A program made the position numbers and the translations under genes. DNA of 64,000 nucleotides from Breznakibacter sp047600785 (GTDB taxonomy: Bacteria; Bacteroidota; Bacteroidia; Bacteroidales; Marinilabiliaceae). This document shows, in pieces, positions 39,708 through 49,360 of the stretch (position 1 is the first letter of the stretch; the number at the start of each line of letters is the position of its first letter). The notes below the pieces were generated by a model. The model was not told the DNA's origin and searched no databases. It worked only from the letters and a program-made list of their open reading frames with translations. The DNA lies in contig JASGKH010000002.1 of NCBI GenBank assembly GCA_047600785.1, positions 682,001-746,000 of the forward strand, in the 5' to 3' direction.

Positions 39708-42155
39708 ATGACTTCTTTCCTTCGCCTTTTGCTTTTGGGTTGTTTGATCCTCTTGTGTGGTACGTCAGTTTTTTCGCAGGCCAAAATCCAAATTACCGGG
39801 ACGGTGAAGTCGGCCGATGGCCATGTACTGGAGCTGGTGGGCGTGACGGTGAAGGGTTCCCCGTCGGGAACCATGACCGATTCGTTGGGGCATTTTGTAT
39901 TGGAGACGCATACGGCGTTGCCTTTTGTCCTTGTGTTTTCGAGCGTGGGGTACAACTCTCGGGAAATTGTGGTGGCGTCGTCTGTGCAGCTACAGAAACC
40001 GTTGGCGGTCGAACTCTCTCCCAAAACCGAAATGATCGGTCATGTACAGGTAAAAGGCAATCTGATGCGCGACCAAAGCATGTCGCGCCTTGATCCTAAC
40101 CTGACAAGCCGTGTCCCCGATGCCTCCGGTGGTTCCATTGAAAGTCTGGTAAAGACGCAAATGGGGGTGGCCTCCAACAACGAGCTTAGTTCGCAGTACC
40201 GGGTCAGGGGGGGGAATTATGATGAGAATCTGGTGTACGTCAACGACATTGAAATATACCGCCCCTTTTTGGTGCGGTCGGGACAACAGGAGGGATTGAG
40301 CTTTGCCAACCCCGACATGGTGTCGTCGCTCCTTTTTTCGCCCGGCGGGTTCAACGCGTCGTACGGCGATAAGATGTCGTCGGTGCTTGATATCAAATAC
40401 AAAAAGCCCCGGGAGCGGGGAGGCAGTGTACAGGCCAGCTTGCTGGGCGCATCGGCACATGTGGAGGGCATTACCGGTAACCGGAAGTTCAGCCATATTT
40501 CGGGCGTACGCTATAAAACCAACCGTTATTTGCTGGGGAGTCTTGATACGAAAGGGGATTATTCGCCGACGTTTTTTGATGCCCAATCGTTCCTTGCCTA
40601 TACGTTTTCGCCCCGATGGGAAGTGAACGCATTGGGGTATTTCTCACGGAACGATTATTTGTTTGTCCCGACCAACCGGGAGACGCGTTTTGGCACCATC
40701 AGCGAAGTCAAGCAGTTGATGGTCTATTTTGAGGGACAGGAAAAGGATCGTTTTATGACCGGTTTTGGGGCATTGGCCCTTAACCATACGCGCAACAATA
40801 GCTGGTACAAGCTCACATTGTCGGGGTTTCGGACTTTCGAGGAAGAGACATACGACATATTGGGCGAATACTGGCTTCAGGAACTTGACCCTACCGACGG
40901 CCAGGCCGTCGACAATAGCGCACCCGTGACGGGAATAGGGGTGGGGGGGTACCTTCAGCATGCCCGCAACGAGTTGCTGGGCCGTGTGATGAACGTGGCA
41001 TTGAAAGGTACACACCAGATGGACCGGCACCAGCTGACCTGGGAAGCCAAACTGCAAACGGAACGGTTTACCGATTACCTGAACGAGTGGGAAATGGTCG
41101 ATTCGGCCGGGTATTCCATCCCTTACACCGGGAACATGGTCAACCTGTCGTATGCTTACAATGCCGATCTTGAGGTAAACTCTACGCGCGCCACGTTGTA
41201 CGCCATGGATTCTTACACATCGGCCTGGGGAGAGTCGGCCGTGACGCTTAACTACGGGGTTCGCCTCAATTACTGGGATTACAATGATGAGTTATTGGTG
41301 AGTCCCCGCGTCAATCTGCTGGTAAGGCCTGACTGGGAGAGGGATGTGCAGTTACGCTTTGCCACAGGGGTGTATTACCAGTCGCCCTTTTACAAAGAAC
41401 TCCGCCTGGCCGACGGCACGTTGAACCCGTCCGTCAAGGCCCAGCGTTCCATACACGTAATGGCCGGCGGCGATTGGTTCTTCGGAGCGTGGGGGCGTCC
41501 GTTTAAATTCACCGCTGAGGCGTATTACAAACATCTGGCCAATCTGGTGTCGTACCAGGTGGACAATGTGCGCATCCGCTATTCGGGGCGTAACGATGCA
41601 AAGGGGTATGCCACCGGCATCGACTTTAAAGTGAACGGTGAGTTTGTGGAAGGCGTGGAGTCGTGGGTGTCGCTGGGGATCATGAAGACGATGGAAGACA
41701 TTGAAGGCGATGCTTATATTAAGACGCTCGATGACGGAAGTATGGTGACGGTCGAGCCCGGATACATCCCCCGCCCTTCGGACCAACGTGTGAATTTTGC
41801 CATGTTCTTGCAGGATTATTTGCCGAATAACCCTTCGTTTAAAGTGCATTTCAACCTGGTTTACGGGACGGGCTTGCCGTTTGGCCCTCCCAAATCGGAA
41901 CGTTACAAGGCCGTGTTCCGTACACCGCCTTACCGCCGTGCCGACATTGGTTTTTCGAAGGATTTGCTTTATAAGAGGGACGGGCACGACCTGTTGTTCA
42001 GGAATTTCTGGATCGGGTTGGAGGTTTTCAACTTGTTCGATATCAGCAACACCATCTCGTACTACTGGGTTACCGATGTGGACAGCCGTCAGTACGCCGT
42101 CCCGAACTACCTTACATCGCGAAGGTTAAGCCTGCATGTGAGAATGGACTTTTGA
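39708..42155 (+). CDS. TonB-dependent receptor with CarboxypepD_reg-like domain
   Basis: From ATG 39708 this is an 815-residue outer-membrane receptor: signal peptide (MTSFLRLLLLGCLILLCGTSVFSQ), a carboxypeptidase-regulatory-like domain (KIQITGTVKSADGHVLELVG...TMTDSLGHFVL), a plug with SQYRVRGGNYDENLVYVNDIE, and a barrel ending LHVRMDF with terminal Phe. It is shorter than SusC proteins and lacks a SusD partner, so it is probably a siderophore, metal or small-molecule receptor rather than a glycan importer. A TTG two codons upstream opens the frame but the ATG fits the signal peptide. It is divergent from the SprB-repeat gene across 206 bp. Confidence 0.92.
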   Translation: MTSFLRLLLLGCLILLCGTSVFSQAKIQITGTVKSADGHVLELVGVTVKGSPSGTMTDSLGHFVLETHTALPFVLVFSSVGYNSREIVVASSVQLQKPLAVELSPKTEMIGHVQVKGNLMRDQSMSRLDPNLTSRVPDASGGSIESLVKTQMGVASNNELSSQYRVRGGNYDENLVYVNDIEIYRPFLVRSGQQEGLSFANPDMVSSLLFSPGGFNASYGDKMSSVLDIKYKKPRERGGSVQASLLGASAHVEGITGNRKFSHISGVRYKTNRYLLGSLDTKGDYSPTFFDAQSFLAYTFSPRWEVNALGYFSRNDYLFVPTNRETRFGTISEVKQLMVYFEGQEKDRFMTGFGALALNHTRNNSWYKLTLSGFRTFEEETYDILGEYWLQELDPTDGQAVDNSAPVTGIGVGGYLQHARNELLGRVMNVALKGTHQMDRHQLTWEAKLQTERFTDYLNEWEMVDSAGYSIPYTGNMVNLSYAYNADLEVNSTRATLYAMDSYTSAWGESAVTLNYGVRLNYWDYNDELLVSPRVNLLVRPDWERDVQLRFATGVYYQSPFYKELRLADGTLNPSVKAQRSIHVMAGGDWFFGAWGRPFKFTAEAYYKHLANLVSYQVDNVRIRYSGRNDAKGYATGIDFKVNGEFVEGVESWVSLGIMKTMEDIEGDAYIKTLDDGSMVTVEPGYIPRPSDQRVNFAMFLQDYLPNNPSFKVHFNLVYGTGLPFGPPKSERYKAVFRTPPYRRADIGFSKDLLYKRDGHDLLFRNFWIGLEVFNLFDISNTISYYWVTDVDSRQYAVPNYLTSRRLSLHVRMDF

Positions 42156-42682
42156 TGTTTTTTCCCGTAACGCTGTGGGAGGAACCTTTCCCGCAAAGCT
42201 GCTAAGAACAAAAATCCCAACCAACGGCCCTTTCTGTTTTCTCCCCTTACACCCCCCTGCGGGTGGCTCTTCGCGCCAAGATGCAGGGCAAGTCACGCAG
42301 GACACCGGTAGAAAGAGACTTTGCGCTCTTTTCGCTTCTTTGTTTTGCGCCTTTGGGCGAGACTCTTCACGCCAAGGCGCAGGGCAGCCACGCAGGGTTC
42401 CAGGGAGAGGGGATTCCAGACGGCTTTGTGCAAGGACTTGACGATCCTGTTCCCCGGGTATTCCTTCTTTGTGTAAAAGGGTTAACCCTTTTCATCAAAA
42501 GCAGTATCCCTTTTGGCATGTTCCGTTATCCGGGGCGGAACCTTGTGTGGTCCGTATCCGGCCATGCGGACATAAACCGGCCTCCCTGCCATTTTGCCCG
42601 TAAATCGCAGGAGTATGTGCACGGCCCGGTTCGGACTTTCTCCTGTTGCTAAAATGGTTATATTTGGTCAAAAATTGATTGA
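42156..42682. repeat. Gene-free 527-bp gap with degenerate intergenic repeats
   Basis: Between the TonB receptor and the first Wzc gene. It contains two related, C/G-rich half-repeats (around 42270-42300 and 42358-42400, with CGCGCCAAGATGCAGGGCA and CACGCCAAGGCGCAGGGCA), like the tttgcgcctttgcg-type intergenic repeats often seen in Bacteroidota. The short frames there are not supported as genes. A similar unit is at 54974-55003. Confidence 0.55.
42659..42666 (+). promoter_or_regulatory. Candidate -7 element for Wzc copy 1
   Basis: TATATTTG matches TAnnTTTG exactly and ends 16 bases before the ATG at 42683. TTTC at 42637-42640 is a poor -33 element. Confidence 0.4.
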
Positions 42683-45068
42683 ATGGACGTTAAGGAACCC
42701 AAATCGGCCCCCAGTTACCTGAACCATGTCCCCAAAACGGGGGGAGGGATTACATTCCAACAAATCATCCTGCTGTTAAAACGTTACTGGTATTTTTTTT
42801 TGATCTCGGTCCCTTTGGCCCTGTTCGGCGTCTATACTTATCACCGTTATGTGGTGCCGGTCTACCGGGCATCGGCCACAATTATTTATAAAACCCAGAA
42901 CGAAGGCCGCCTGACGACGACGGCGCTGATCGATGGGTTTGGTTTATCGCCCGAGGTACAGGATCTCGAGAACCAATCGTATATCCTGAGATCGTACAAA
43001 GTGGTGAAGCGCACCATCGATAAGCTTGATTTTTGCATTGAGTACTATTCCGACGGCCGGTTCAAGGATACGGAAATGTACCATAATTCCCCCTTCAAGG
43101 TCATTCTCGATTCCGTTTCCCCTCAGTTGCTGGATGTACCTGTCCATATCCGGTTTGTCGATCGCGACAAGTTCGAGGTACAGGTATCTGCCGGCAGCGG
43201 TTCGCTGTATAACTACCAAACGCAGGATTATGCCGGGACAACCGGGCCCATTGAGCTGCACCGGGCATATGCCTTTGGCGAAAGCATTAAAACGCCGTCT
43301 TTTTCGTTCAGATTGGTTCCTGACACGAAGAATTACGTCAACATGCAACAGCCTTATTATATTAAGTTCCGAAGTCCCGAGGCGGTTGCGCACGAGTGGA
43401 AAGGGGCTCTTGGCATATCGCCTTTCAGCGAGAGCTCGAGCATCTTGTTCCTTTCCATCTCGGGAACGACGCCGGCTAAACTGAAGACGTTTCTCGACCA
43501 GTTATGTGTCGATCTTGTCGAGTATAACCTTGAACAAAAGAACGAAATTGCCAACCGGACCACCAAATTCATCCAGGAACAGCTGAGGGTGATATCGGAC
43601 ACGTTGGAGAACACCCAGAACAACTTGATCGCGTTCAAGAAAGAGAACGGGCTTTTTGAACCGACGACCACCATCCAAAAGTTGTCGGACGGGTACTACG
43701 AGACGGAGAAACAATTGAAGTTTCTGGAAATGAAGGCCGAATATTTCAGGATGCTCGACCATAAGCTGGATGGGGAGCCTTACAGCACCGATTTCCTGTT
43801 GCCCGCCTTTAGCGAGAATGAGTACCGGGTCGTGTCGCAAATGGTGATGGAGATGCTGGCCCAAAACAATGAATACCAGGCGTTGCAGCACGACGCCAAT
43901 GCAAGCAATCCTTATCTGGGCGTTCTGAAGCAACGGACGGACCAGGCCCGGGCCAACCTGCTGCTTGCCATTGAAAAGACGTTGAAAAGCATTGTGTTGC
44001 AGAAAAATGTGCTGGAAAAGGAGATGGATTTGTACGATAAACAAATGGGTGTTTTGCCCGACGTGGAGCGCCGTTATCTGAAACTTGACCGCAAATACAA
44101 ACTCAACGACGCCATTTACACCTTTTTGCTCCAGAAAAATTCTGAAACCCAAATATCCAAGGCGGGCAATGTGCCCGACAACGAGATCCTCGACAATGCA
44201 TCGGTCTCGGGAATCATCGCACCGAACAAACGCAGCAATTACAGCAGGGCGCTGATGCTGGCACTGGCCCTTCCAGTAGGGATCATCGTGCTGATCGAGT
44301 TGATGAACGTCCGGATCAGGCTGAAAGAAGACCTTGACCATTTGCTGCCCGATGTGCCCATGATGGGTATCGTGCCCCGCTCAAAGATCGGCGTCAATTG
44401 CGTGGTCGACCAGCCGCACGGCGAAATCGCCGAAATCGTTCCGTACGCTTCGCACACGTCTCAATTACCTTACACTGGGGGCCAAAAGCCGTGCGTTGAC
44501 CGTCAGTTCCACCGATGCGGGAGAAGGAAAGACGTTTGTTTCCGTGAACCTGGCATCGGTGTACGCGGTGTCGGGCAAACGCACCGTGTTGGTCGGGCTG
44601 GATTTGCGCAAACCCAGGCTGGGGGATATATTTGGCTTTAAGGAACGCATCGGCGTGTCGAACTATTTAATAGGGCAGGCAGCGTACGAGGAAATATTGG
44701 TGCCTTCGGGCCAGAATAATCTGGTCATTATCCCCTCGGGCGAAATACCGCCCAACCCATCGGAATTGATTGCCTCTGACCGGATGGGAAAGTTGCTTGC
44801 CCAACTGAGACAGGACTTTGAGGTGATCGTGATCGATACTCCGCCCATCGGGTTAGTGTCGGATGCCCGTTTGCTGATGTCCGATACCGATGCGGTGCTC
44901 TATGTGGTCCGTTGCAATGTGAGCCATAAGGAGTACCTGAGGCATACGGTGCAAAATCTGATCGGCGAAGGCGTGCATCCCATCGGCATCATTTTCAACG
45001 ATGTGGTAAACCGTCCCAAAGGCTACGGCAATTACAGTTCTGAATATTACGGGAAAGTGAAGGGGTGA
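42683..45068 (+). CDS. wzc: Wzc-type polysaccharide co-polymerase/tyrosine kinase, copy 1, frameshifted
   Basis: The first frame (652 residues, to 44641) has two membrane helices enclosing a periplasmic Wzz domain, with helix 1 near residues 38-58, long coiled coils, and the GNVR motif VLPDVERRYLKLDRKY. After PHGEIAE the frame is lost. The other frame continues FRTLRTRLNYLTLGAKSRAL, then Walker A SSTDAGEGKTF, Walker A' VLVGLDLRKPR and Walker B VIVIDTPPIG, to 45068. One A too many in GAAATCG (44433-44435) explains it: GAATCG would read ESFRTLRT and give 794 residues, the same size as copy 2 (795). Wzc controls chain length and export. The break falls exactly between the membrane part and the kinase, which in Gram-positives are separate proteins, but no proper start exists for the kinase half. 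Confidence 0.88.
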
Positions 45069-45270
45069 GTTAACGGGCAAGCTGCCGGTTACTGCCAGGT
45101 GGGAGTGAAGAAGCTGTTAGCTTTTAAATGGAAATAAGACACTGACCGCTAAGAACTTTTTTTGTTTCCCTTGCTTCGGCACTCAGGCACTTTCTTCCCG
45201 CGAAGATCGCAGAGGATGCGCATCTCAGATTCGGATGGCGGGCTGGGAAGAATGGCACCAACCGCAGAAA

Positions 45271-46032
45271 CTACTTCCTTCTTTCTCTCCTTACAAACTG
45301 GCCCAGTTTGGAGAAATTTTTGACCAAAAGCGTTCCGATACCCCCTATCCGGTTATTCCTCATGGCCTTGTAATCTTCCTGCGATTTTTTGATGATATTG
45401 GCGATCGAACGGTTGCTGGCTCCCCCGACCCTCATCTTTACGATGGTTTGGTCAAGGTACGCCGTGTGGTTTCCATATCTGGAAAATAACCTTAATATGA
45501 AATCATAATCGGCGGCAATCCTGAACGATTCGTTAAAACCGCCGATCTCTTTGTAAATCTCTTTTCTTATGTAGACGGTCGGATGGGGGGGCATCCATCC
45601 GTTCTTCAATAACGCAGGAGAAAAATCGCAGCTTTTCCAATAGCGGACTACGTTATCCGGATTGTTTTTTGAGACGTACTCCAGATCGCCGTATAGAGCA
45701 TCGCATTGGCTTTTCTCGATCCTCCCGACCATCTTTTCCACCACCAATGGCGAGGCCAACAGGTCGTCGGCATGAAGGAAACCCACATAATCGCCGGTTG
45801 CCATGCTGATACCCTTGTTCATGGCATGGTAAATGCCGTTGTCGGGTTCGCTCACATGGTTGGCGATGCGTGTCCCGTACGAACGGACCAACTCCACGGT
45901 ACCATCTTTTGAAGCCCCGTCCACAACAATGTATTCGATATGCGGATAGGTTTGTCCCAGTACGCTTTCGATGGCTGCCGATAATGTGTGGGCCGAATTA
46001 TAAGTGACTGTGATGATCGATATGGTGGTCAT
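45271..46032 (-). CDS. Family 2 glycosyltransferase
   Basis: This 253-residue GT-A enzyme begins MTTISIITVTYNSAHTLSAA, followed by the nucleotide-binding VVDGASKDGTVELV and the metal-binding YVGFLHADDLLAS (DxD-like HADD). GWMPPHPTVYIRKEIYKEIGG and RIAADYDFILRLF are the usual acceptor-side block of WcaA/WbbD-like transferases. No membrane helix is present. It is convergent with Wzc copy 1 and would add a sugar to the growing lipid-linked repeat unit; donor and acceptor are unknown. Confidence 0.9.
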   Translation of the reverse strand: MTTISIITVTYNSAHTLSAAIESVLGQTYPHIEYIVVDGASKDGTVELVRSYGTRIANHVSEPDNGIYHAMNKGISMATGDYVGFLHADDLLASPLVVEKMVGRIEKSQCDALYGDLEYVSKNNPDNVVRYWKSCDFSPALLKNGWMPPHPTVYIRKEIYKEIGGFNESFRIAADYDFILRLFSRYGNHTAYLDQTIVKMRVGGASNRSIANIIKKSQEDYKAMRNNRIGGIGTLLVKNFSKLGQFVRRERRK

Positions 46033-46060
46033 GGGTGCATGAGGTTCTGCGATTGGGTTC

Positions 46061-46068
46061 CAAAGATA
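46061..46068 (-). promoter_or_regulatory. Candidate -7 element for the GT2 gene
   Basis: On the minus strand this reads TATCTTTG, a perfect TAnnTTTG, 29 bases before the start codon, without a clear TTG element. Confidence 0.35.
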
Positions 46069-46256
46069 GTGAAAGTTTAAAGTTCCATAGTCGGATGTTT
46101 TTGTGGACTCAAATTTCGGAGTTCTGGGTTTAAAGTTCCGGGATTGGATGCTAAAACAACCTACCTTCTTTGATCTCCCCTTGCCCTTTCAAAGTAGAGG
46201 AGTTGGAAAGCGTGCTGCACCTTATCGCACCTTTTCTTTGGAGGGACTGGAGGCCT

Positions 46257-46808
46257 TTATCCCTCCATCTCCCTTACCTTTACTGCGATACCCGGGTTTC
46301 CGCGATAAATCGTGTATGGTTCCATGCTCTTTGAGGCCAGGCTGCCGGCTGCCAGTACCAAATGTGTCCCGCAGGTCACGCCGCCTGTCACCACCGACAT
46401 GGCTCCGATCCAGACCCCATCCTCCAATATGATGGGACTGATCAGCAGGTCGAAAGTGCTTTTTTTATAGTCGTGGTTCCCGCACAGCAGCAAAGCCCCT
46501 TGTGAAAGACAGCAATGGTTCCCTATTTTCACATGATCGAGATTGTCGATCCATACCCTTTCTCCGATCCATGTGTGATTACCCACTTCAAGACGCCAAG
46601 GATATTTGACGTTCACCCCGGGCTTTATCACCACGCCTGTCCCTATCCTGGCCCCAAACCATTTCAGCACCGCTACTTTAAGTCCCGATACCGGGTTCAG
46701 CGGATTGGCCATGACCAGTACGTTGACCATGTACCACAATGTACGTTTAAGTACACCGGCACCTGTGTCGTACCATGAATTGTCGTAAATCGAGAGATTG
46801 GTGGGCAT
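46257..46808 (-). CDS. Left-handed beta-helix acyltransferase (WcaF-like)
   Basis: This 183-residue protein has the hexapeptide-repeat pattern of LbH acyltransferases: GTGVVIKPGVNVKYPWRLEV, GNHTWIGERVWIDNLDHVKI, CLSQGALLLCGNHDYKK with the catalytic His, and VWIGAMSVVTGGVTCG. The N-terminal segment with WYMVNVLVMANPLN is that of the WcaF/colanic-acid acetyltransferase group. It should O-acetylate a sugar of the polysaccharide from acetyl-CoA. It stands between the GT2 gene and Wzc copy 2 on the same strand. Confidence 0.88.
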   Translation of the reverse strand: MPTNLSIYDNSWYDTGAGVLKRTLWYMVNVLVMANPLNPVSGLKVAVLKWFGARIGTGVVIKPGVNVKYPWRLEVGNHTWIGERVWIDNLDHVKIGNHCCLSQGALLLCGNHDYKKSTFDLLISPIILEDGVWIGAMSVVTGGVTCGTHLVLAAGSLASKSMEPYTIYRGNPGIAVKVREMEG

Positions 46809-46947
46809 GGAATGAAGCTTGGGACTTTAGGATTAATGTTTAGGGTTCAATGTGTCGGATATTCCGGGCCTTGTTTTTCTATCAATTATGTAATACCCTT
46901 TTTTTGGTGGTTGACAGGTTCGTCAGGATCCGTGTTTTTAGCTATTT

Positions 46948-49335
46948 TCACGACTCTTCGTAATAGCCGTACCCGTACCCGTATCCATAACCGTATCCAT
47001 AGCCGTACCCGTATCCATATCGACTTTTCATGGCAGCCACATCGTTTAGGATAATGCCGACGTGTTCAATGCCTTCATCCTGGATATTCTTAACGGTATG
47101 GGCAAAAGCTTCGCGTACCGTATAATGTTGGCGGCATAAGAACATGACTGTATCGGCCTTTCTGGCAATAATATACGGATCTGACACAATCCCCATCGGA
47201 GGAGTGTCGAGAATGATGATCTCGTAATGCTCTTTTAGTTGTGCAAACAGGTTATTGGTGGCCTCACTGTTGATCAGTTCGGCCGGATTGGGCGGCACGG
47301 GCCCCGAAGGAATAATGGTGAGGTTGCGTTGGGTCGTTGGGTGGGTAACCTCTTCCAATTGTGCCTTGCCGATCAGGAAATTCGATAACCCGACTTTGTG
47401 GTCCATGTCCACCAGCTTGTTCAACCCGGGCTTGCGCATGTCGAAGCCTACCAACACGGTCCTCTTGCCCGAATAAGCAAAGACGGCTGCAAGATTAAGC
47501 GCACAAAACGTTTTCCCTTCACCGGGCATCGATGATGAAATGGCAATGATGGGGCATGTCTTGCCGCCGGTCATGAATTCCAGCCGGGTCCTTACCCTGC
47601 GGAAGGTTTCTGTAATGACCGACCGTGGATGGTTCTCCACAATATTTTTTTCTTCCTTGTTGCTGTGGATAATTTGCCCCAGCACGGGTAGTTTGGTCAA
47701 CCTCTCGATATCGTCGACAGAGGTAATTTTGTTATTGAACAACTGGCGCAGCACAATGAAAGCCAACGGGAACAAAAGCCCGGCGATCACTGCCTTTTGG
47801 TAGTTCGATGAGGGGGTGGGGAAAACTTGCCCGGCAGGGCGTGCCGATTCCAGTACCTGATGGTCGGACGTGTTGGACGCCTTTTGGATCTGTGCTTCCG
47901 ACCGCTTCCGTAACAGGAAGGTATATACTTCGTTGTTAAGCTCGTATTGGCGTTGGATACCCAACATGCGACGTTCTGTTTCGGGAAGCCTGAAAAGCTC
48001 GTTTTCCATTACTACCCGCTCGGTCTTCATGCGGTGGACGGCCTCATTGATGATTGCTATCTGGTTTTTGATCGAGGTGGTCAATGTTTTTCGCACCACC
48101 TCGATTTTCGCGGCCAGATCTTTGTCATAGGGATTGTTGAATTCCGAAATGCTTAACCGTTCGGAGTTCAGCTTAATGATTTGCATGATCTGGTCGGCCA
48201 ATATAGGGTTATCGACCTGTGCGAATGCGGGTGCCATAATGTTTGTGGGCAACGAATCGCCGCTGAAATAGCTGTGCAGGTACTGGTAATAATTGGCCAT
48301 CAACTGCTGGTCGTAAATGCTCTTCTCGGTCTCCTGTAATTTGGTGTATAAATAGGTGGCTTGCGAAGAGATGCTCTGGATCCGGTTTTCCGTCCGGAAA
48401 TGGCTGAGCTGTGTGCCTGACAACTGCAATGAATCGGAGATATTGATAAGCTGTGCCTCAATGAACCTAATGGTATTAAGGGCTATCTGGTTTTTTTGCT
48501 CCAGGTTGGAGGCAATAAATACTCTGGCCAGGGTATTCAGGAAACTGATGTTTTTGGCATTGTTCGCACCAGTGAACGTCATTTTGACGATGGAGGTATT
48601 CTCGTCGGTTTGGTAAGCCGAAAAGCGGCCCTTGAGCGAGTGGGCCAACTCGTCGGGGTGGTTGAACATCACGTACCAATGGCGTGGGTTCGACTGTATT
48701 TGTTTGGGCGATGTGACCTTGAAACAGCCCCATGGCGTGGTCACGGATTCATTAAAACGGAACGTTTGGTTGTATTTTATCGCTCCTGCCACGGGACCGT
48801 TAGCCCTCTGGAGATACACAAAGGTTTGTGACGGGGTTTCGGTCTCCACTTCAATGCGGCAATGTTCTTTGTCCAAAATGGTCACATAGATGGGCACGTT
48901 CAGCAATTGCGGCTTGATGGAATCGAATTCGATTTTGAAGGGAAGATCTCCGTAAAGCTCACTATTCTTAATGGTGCCCGTGGCATAGTAACTTACGTGG
49001 AAATCAAGCGAATCGACTGTCCGTCGGATCATGTCATGCGATGCCAGAAGGGCAATCTGGTTCTCCACGTTTTTCATGCCTTGGGTCAGCATGAAGCCTT
49101 GCATCATGTCGGTTTGGGGCTTGTCGCTCCCCTTGATATCGACCAGCAGTGACATGTTGGCACGATAGATCGGTACCACGTAACGCAGGTAGATGGCTAC
49201 CGAAGCCACGGCAATCACCAGGGCTCCTGCAAATAACCACCAGTATCGCAATGCATCGAGGATTAACTTTTTGTAGTCTATATGGAATTGGAATCCCGAT
49301 GTGCTGTCCGGACGTGTTTGTGTCGGCGAATTCAT
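46948..49335 (-). CDS. wzc: Wzc-type polysaccharide co-polymerase/tyrosine kinase, copy 2
   Basis: This intact 795-residue BY-kinase has a first membrane helix near residues 35-52 (WWLFAGALVIAVASVAIYL), a periplasmic Wzz region with coiled coils, the GNVR motif RLPETERRMLGIQRQYELN, a second helix, then the cytoplasmic kinase with AETFRRVRTRLEF-like start (ITETFRRVRTRLEF), Walker A SSMPGEGKTF, Walker A' VLVGFDMRKPG and Walker B IIILDTPPMG. The C-terminus has nine Tyr-Gly dipeptides and then YYEES, an extreme version of the Tyr cluster that is autophosphorylated in Wzc proteins. It lies 25 bp downstream of the Wza-type gene, so exporter and kinase form a pair. Confidence 0.95.
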   Translation of the reverse strand: MNSPTQTRPDSTSGFQFHIDYKKLILDALRYWWLFAGALVIAVASVAIYLRYVVPIYRANMSLLVDIKGSDKPQTDMMQGFMLTQGMKNVENQIALLASHDMIRRTVDSLDFHVSYYATGTIKNSELYGDLPFKIEFDSIKPQLLNVPIYVTILDKEHCRIEVETETPSQTFVYLQRANGPVAGAIKYNQTFRFNESVTTPWGCFKVTSPKQIQSNPRHWYVMFNHPDELAHSLKGRFSAYQTDENTSIVKMTFTGANNAKNISFLNTLARVFIASNLEQKNQIALNTIRFIEAQLINISDSLQLSGTQLSHFRTENRIQSISSQATYLYTKLQETEKSIYDQQLMANYYQYLHSYFSGDSLPTNIMAPAFAQVDNPILADQIMQIIKLNSERLSISEFNNPYDKDLAAKIEVVRKTLTTSIKNQIAIINEAVHRMKTERVVMENELFRLPETERRMLGIQRQYELNNEVYTFLLRKRSEAQIQKASNTSDHQVLESARPAGQVFPTPSSNYQKAVIAGLLFPLAFIVLRQLFNNKITSVDDIERLTKLPVLGQIIHSNKEEKNIVENHPRSVITETFRRVRTRLEFMTGGKTCPIIAISSSMPGEGKTFCALNLAAVFAYSGKRTVLVGFDMRKPGLNKLVDMDHKVGLSNFLIGKAQLEEVTHPTTQRNLTIIPSGPVPPNPAELINSEATNNLFAQLKEHYEIIILDTPPMGIVSDPYIIARKADTVMFLCRQHYTVREAFAHTVKNIQDEGIEHVGIILNDVAAMKSRYGYGYGYGYGYGYGYGYGYYEES
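46960..47019 (-). repeat. Tyr-Gly codon repeat at the Wzc C-terminus
   Basis: Twenty codons encode nine Tyr-Gly pairs and two Tyr. Both Tyr codons and all four Gly codons are used, so this is a protein-level repeat rather than a pure microsatellite. Confidence 0.9.
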
Positions 49336-49360
49336 GTGTTGGTGTAAGGTGGTTGTGGAG

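Noticed and set aside
42175..42652. Two overlapping open frames in the gap before Wzc copy 1
   Set aside because: They follow the degenerate repeats, lack coding character and have no motif.
44400..44500. Programmed ribosomal frameshift in Wzc copy 1
   Set aside because: No slippery heptamer or downstream structure is visible; a single extra A explains the break more simply.
46960..47019. Six-base tandem repeat as a phase-variable microsatellite
   Set aside because: The units differ at synonymous sites, and a change by whole units keeps the frame, so an on/off switch is unlikely.
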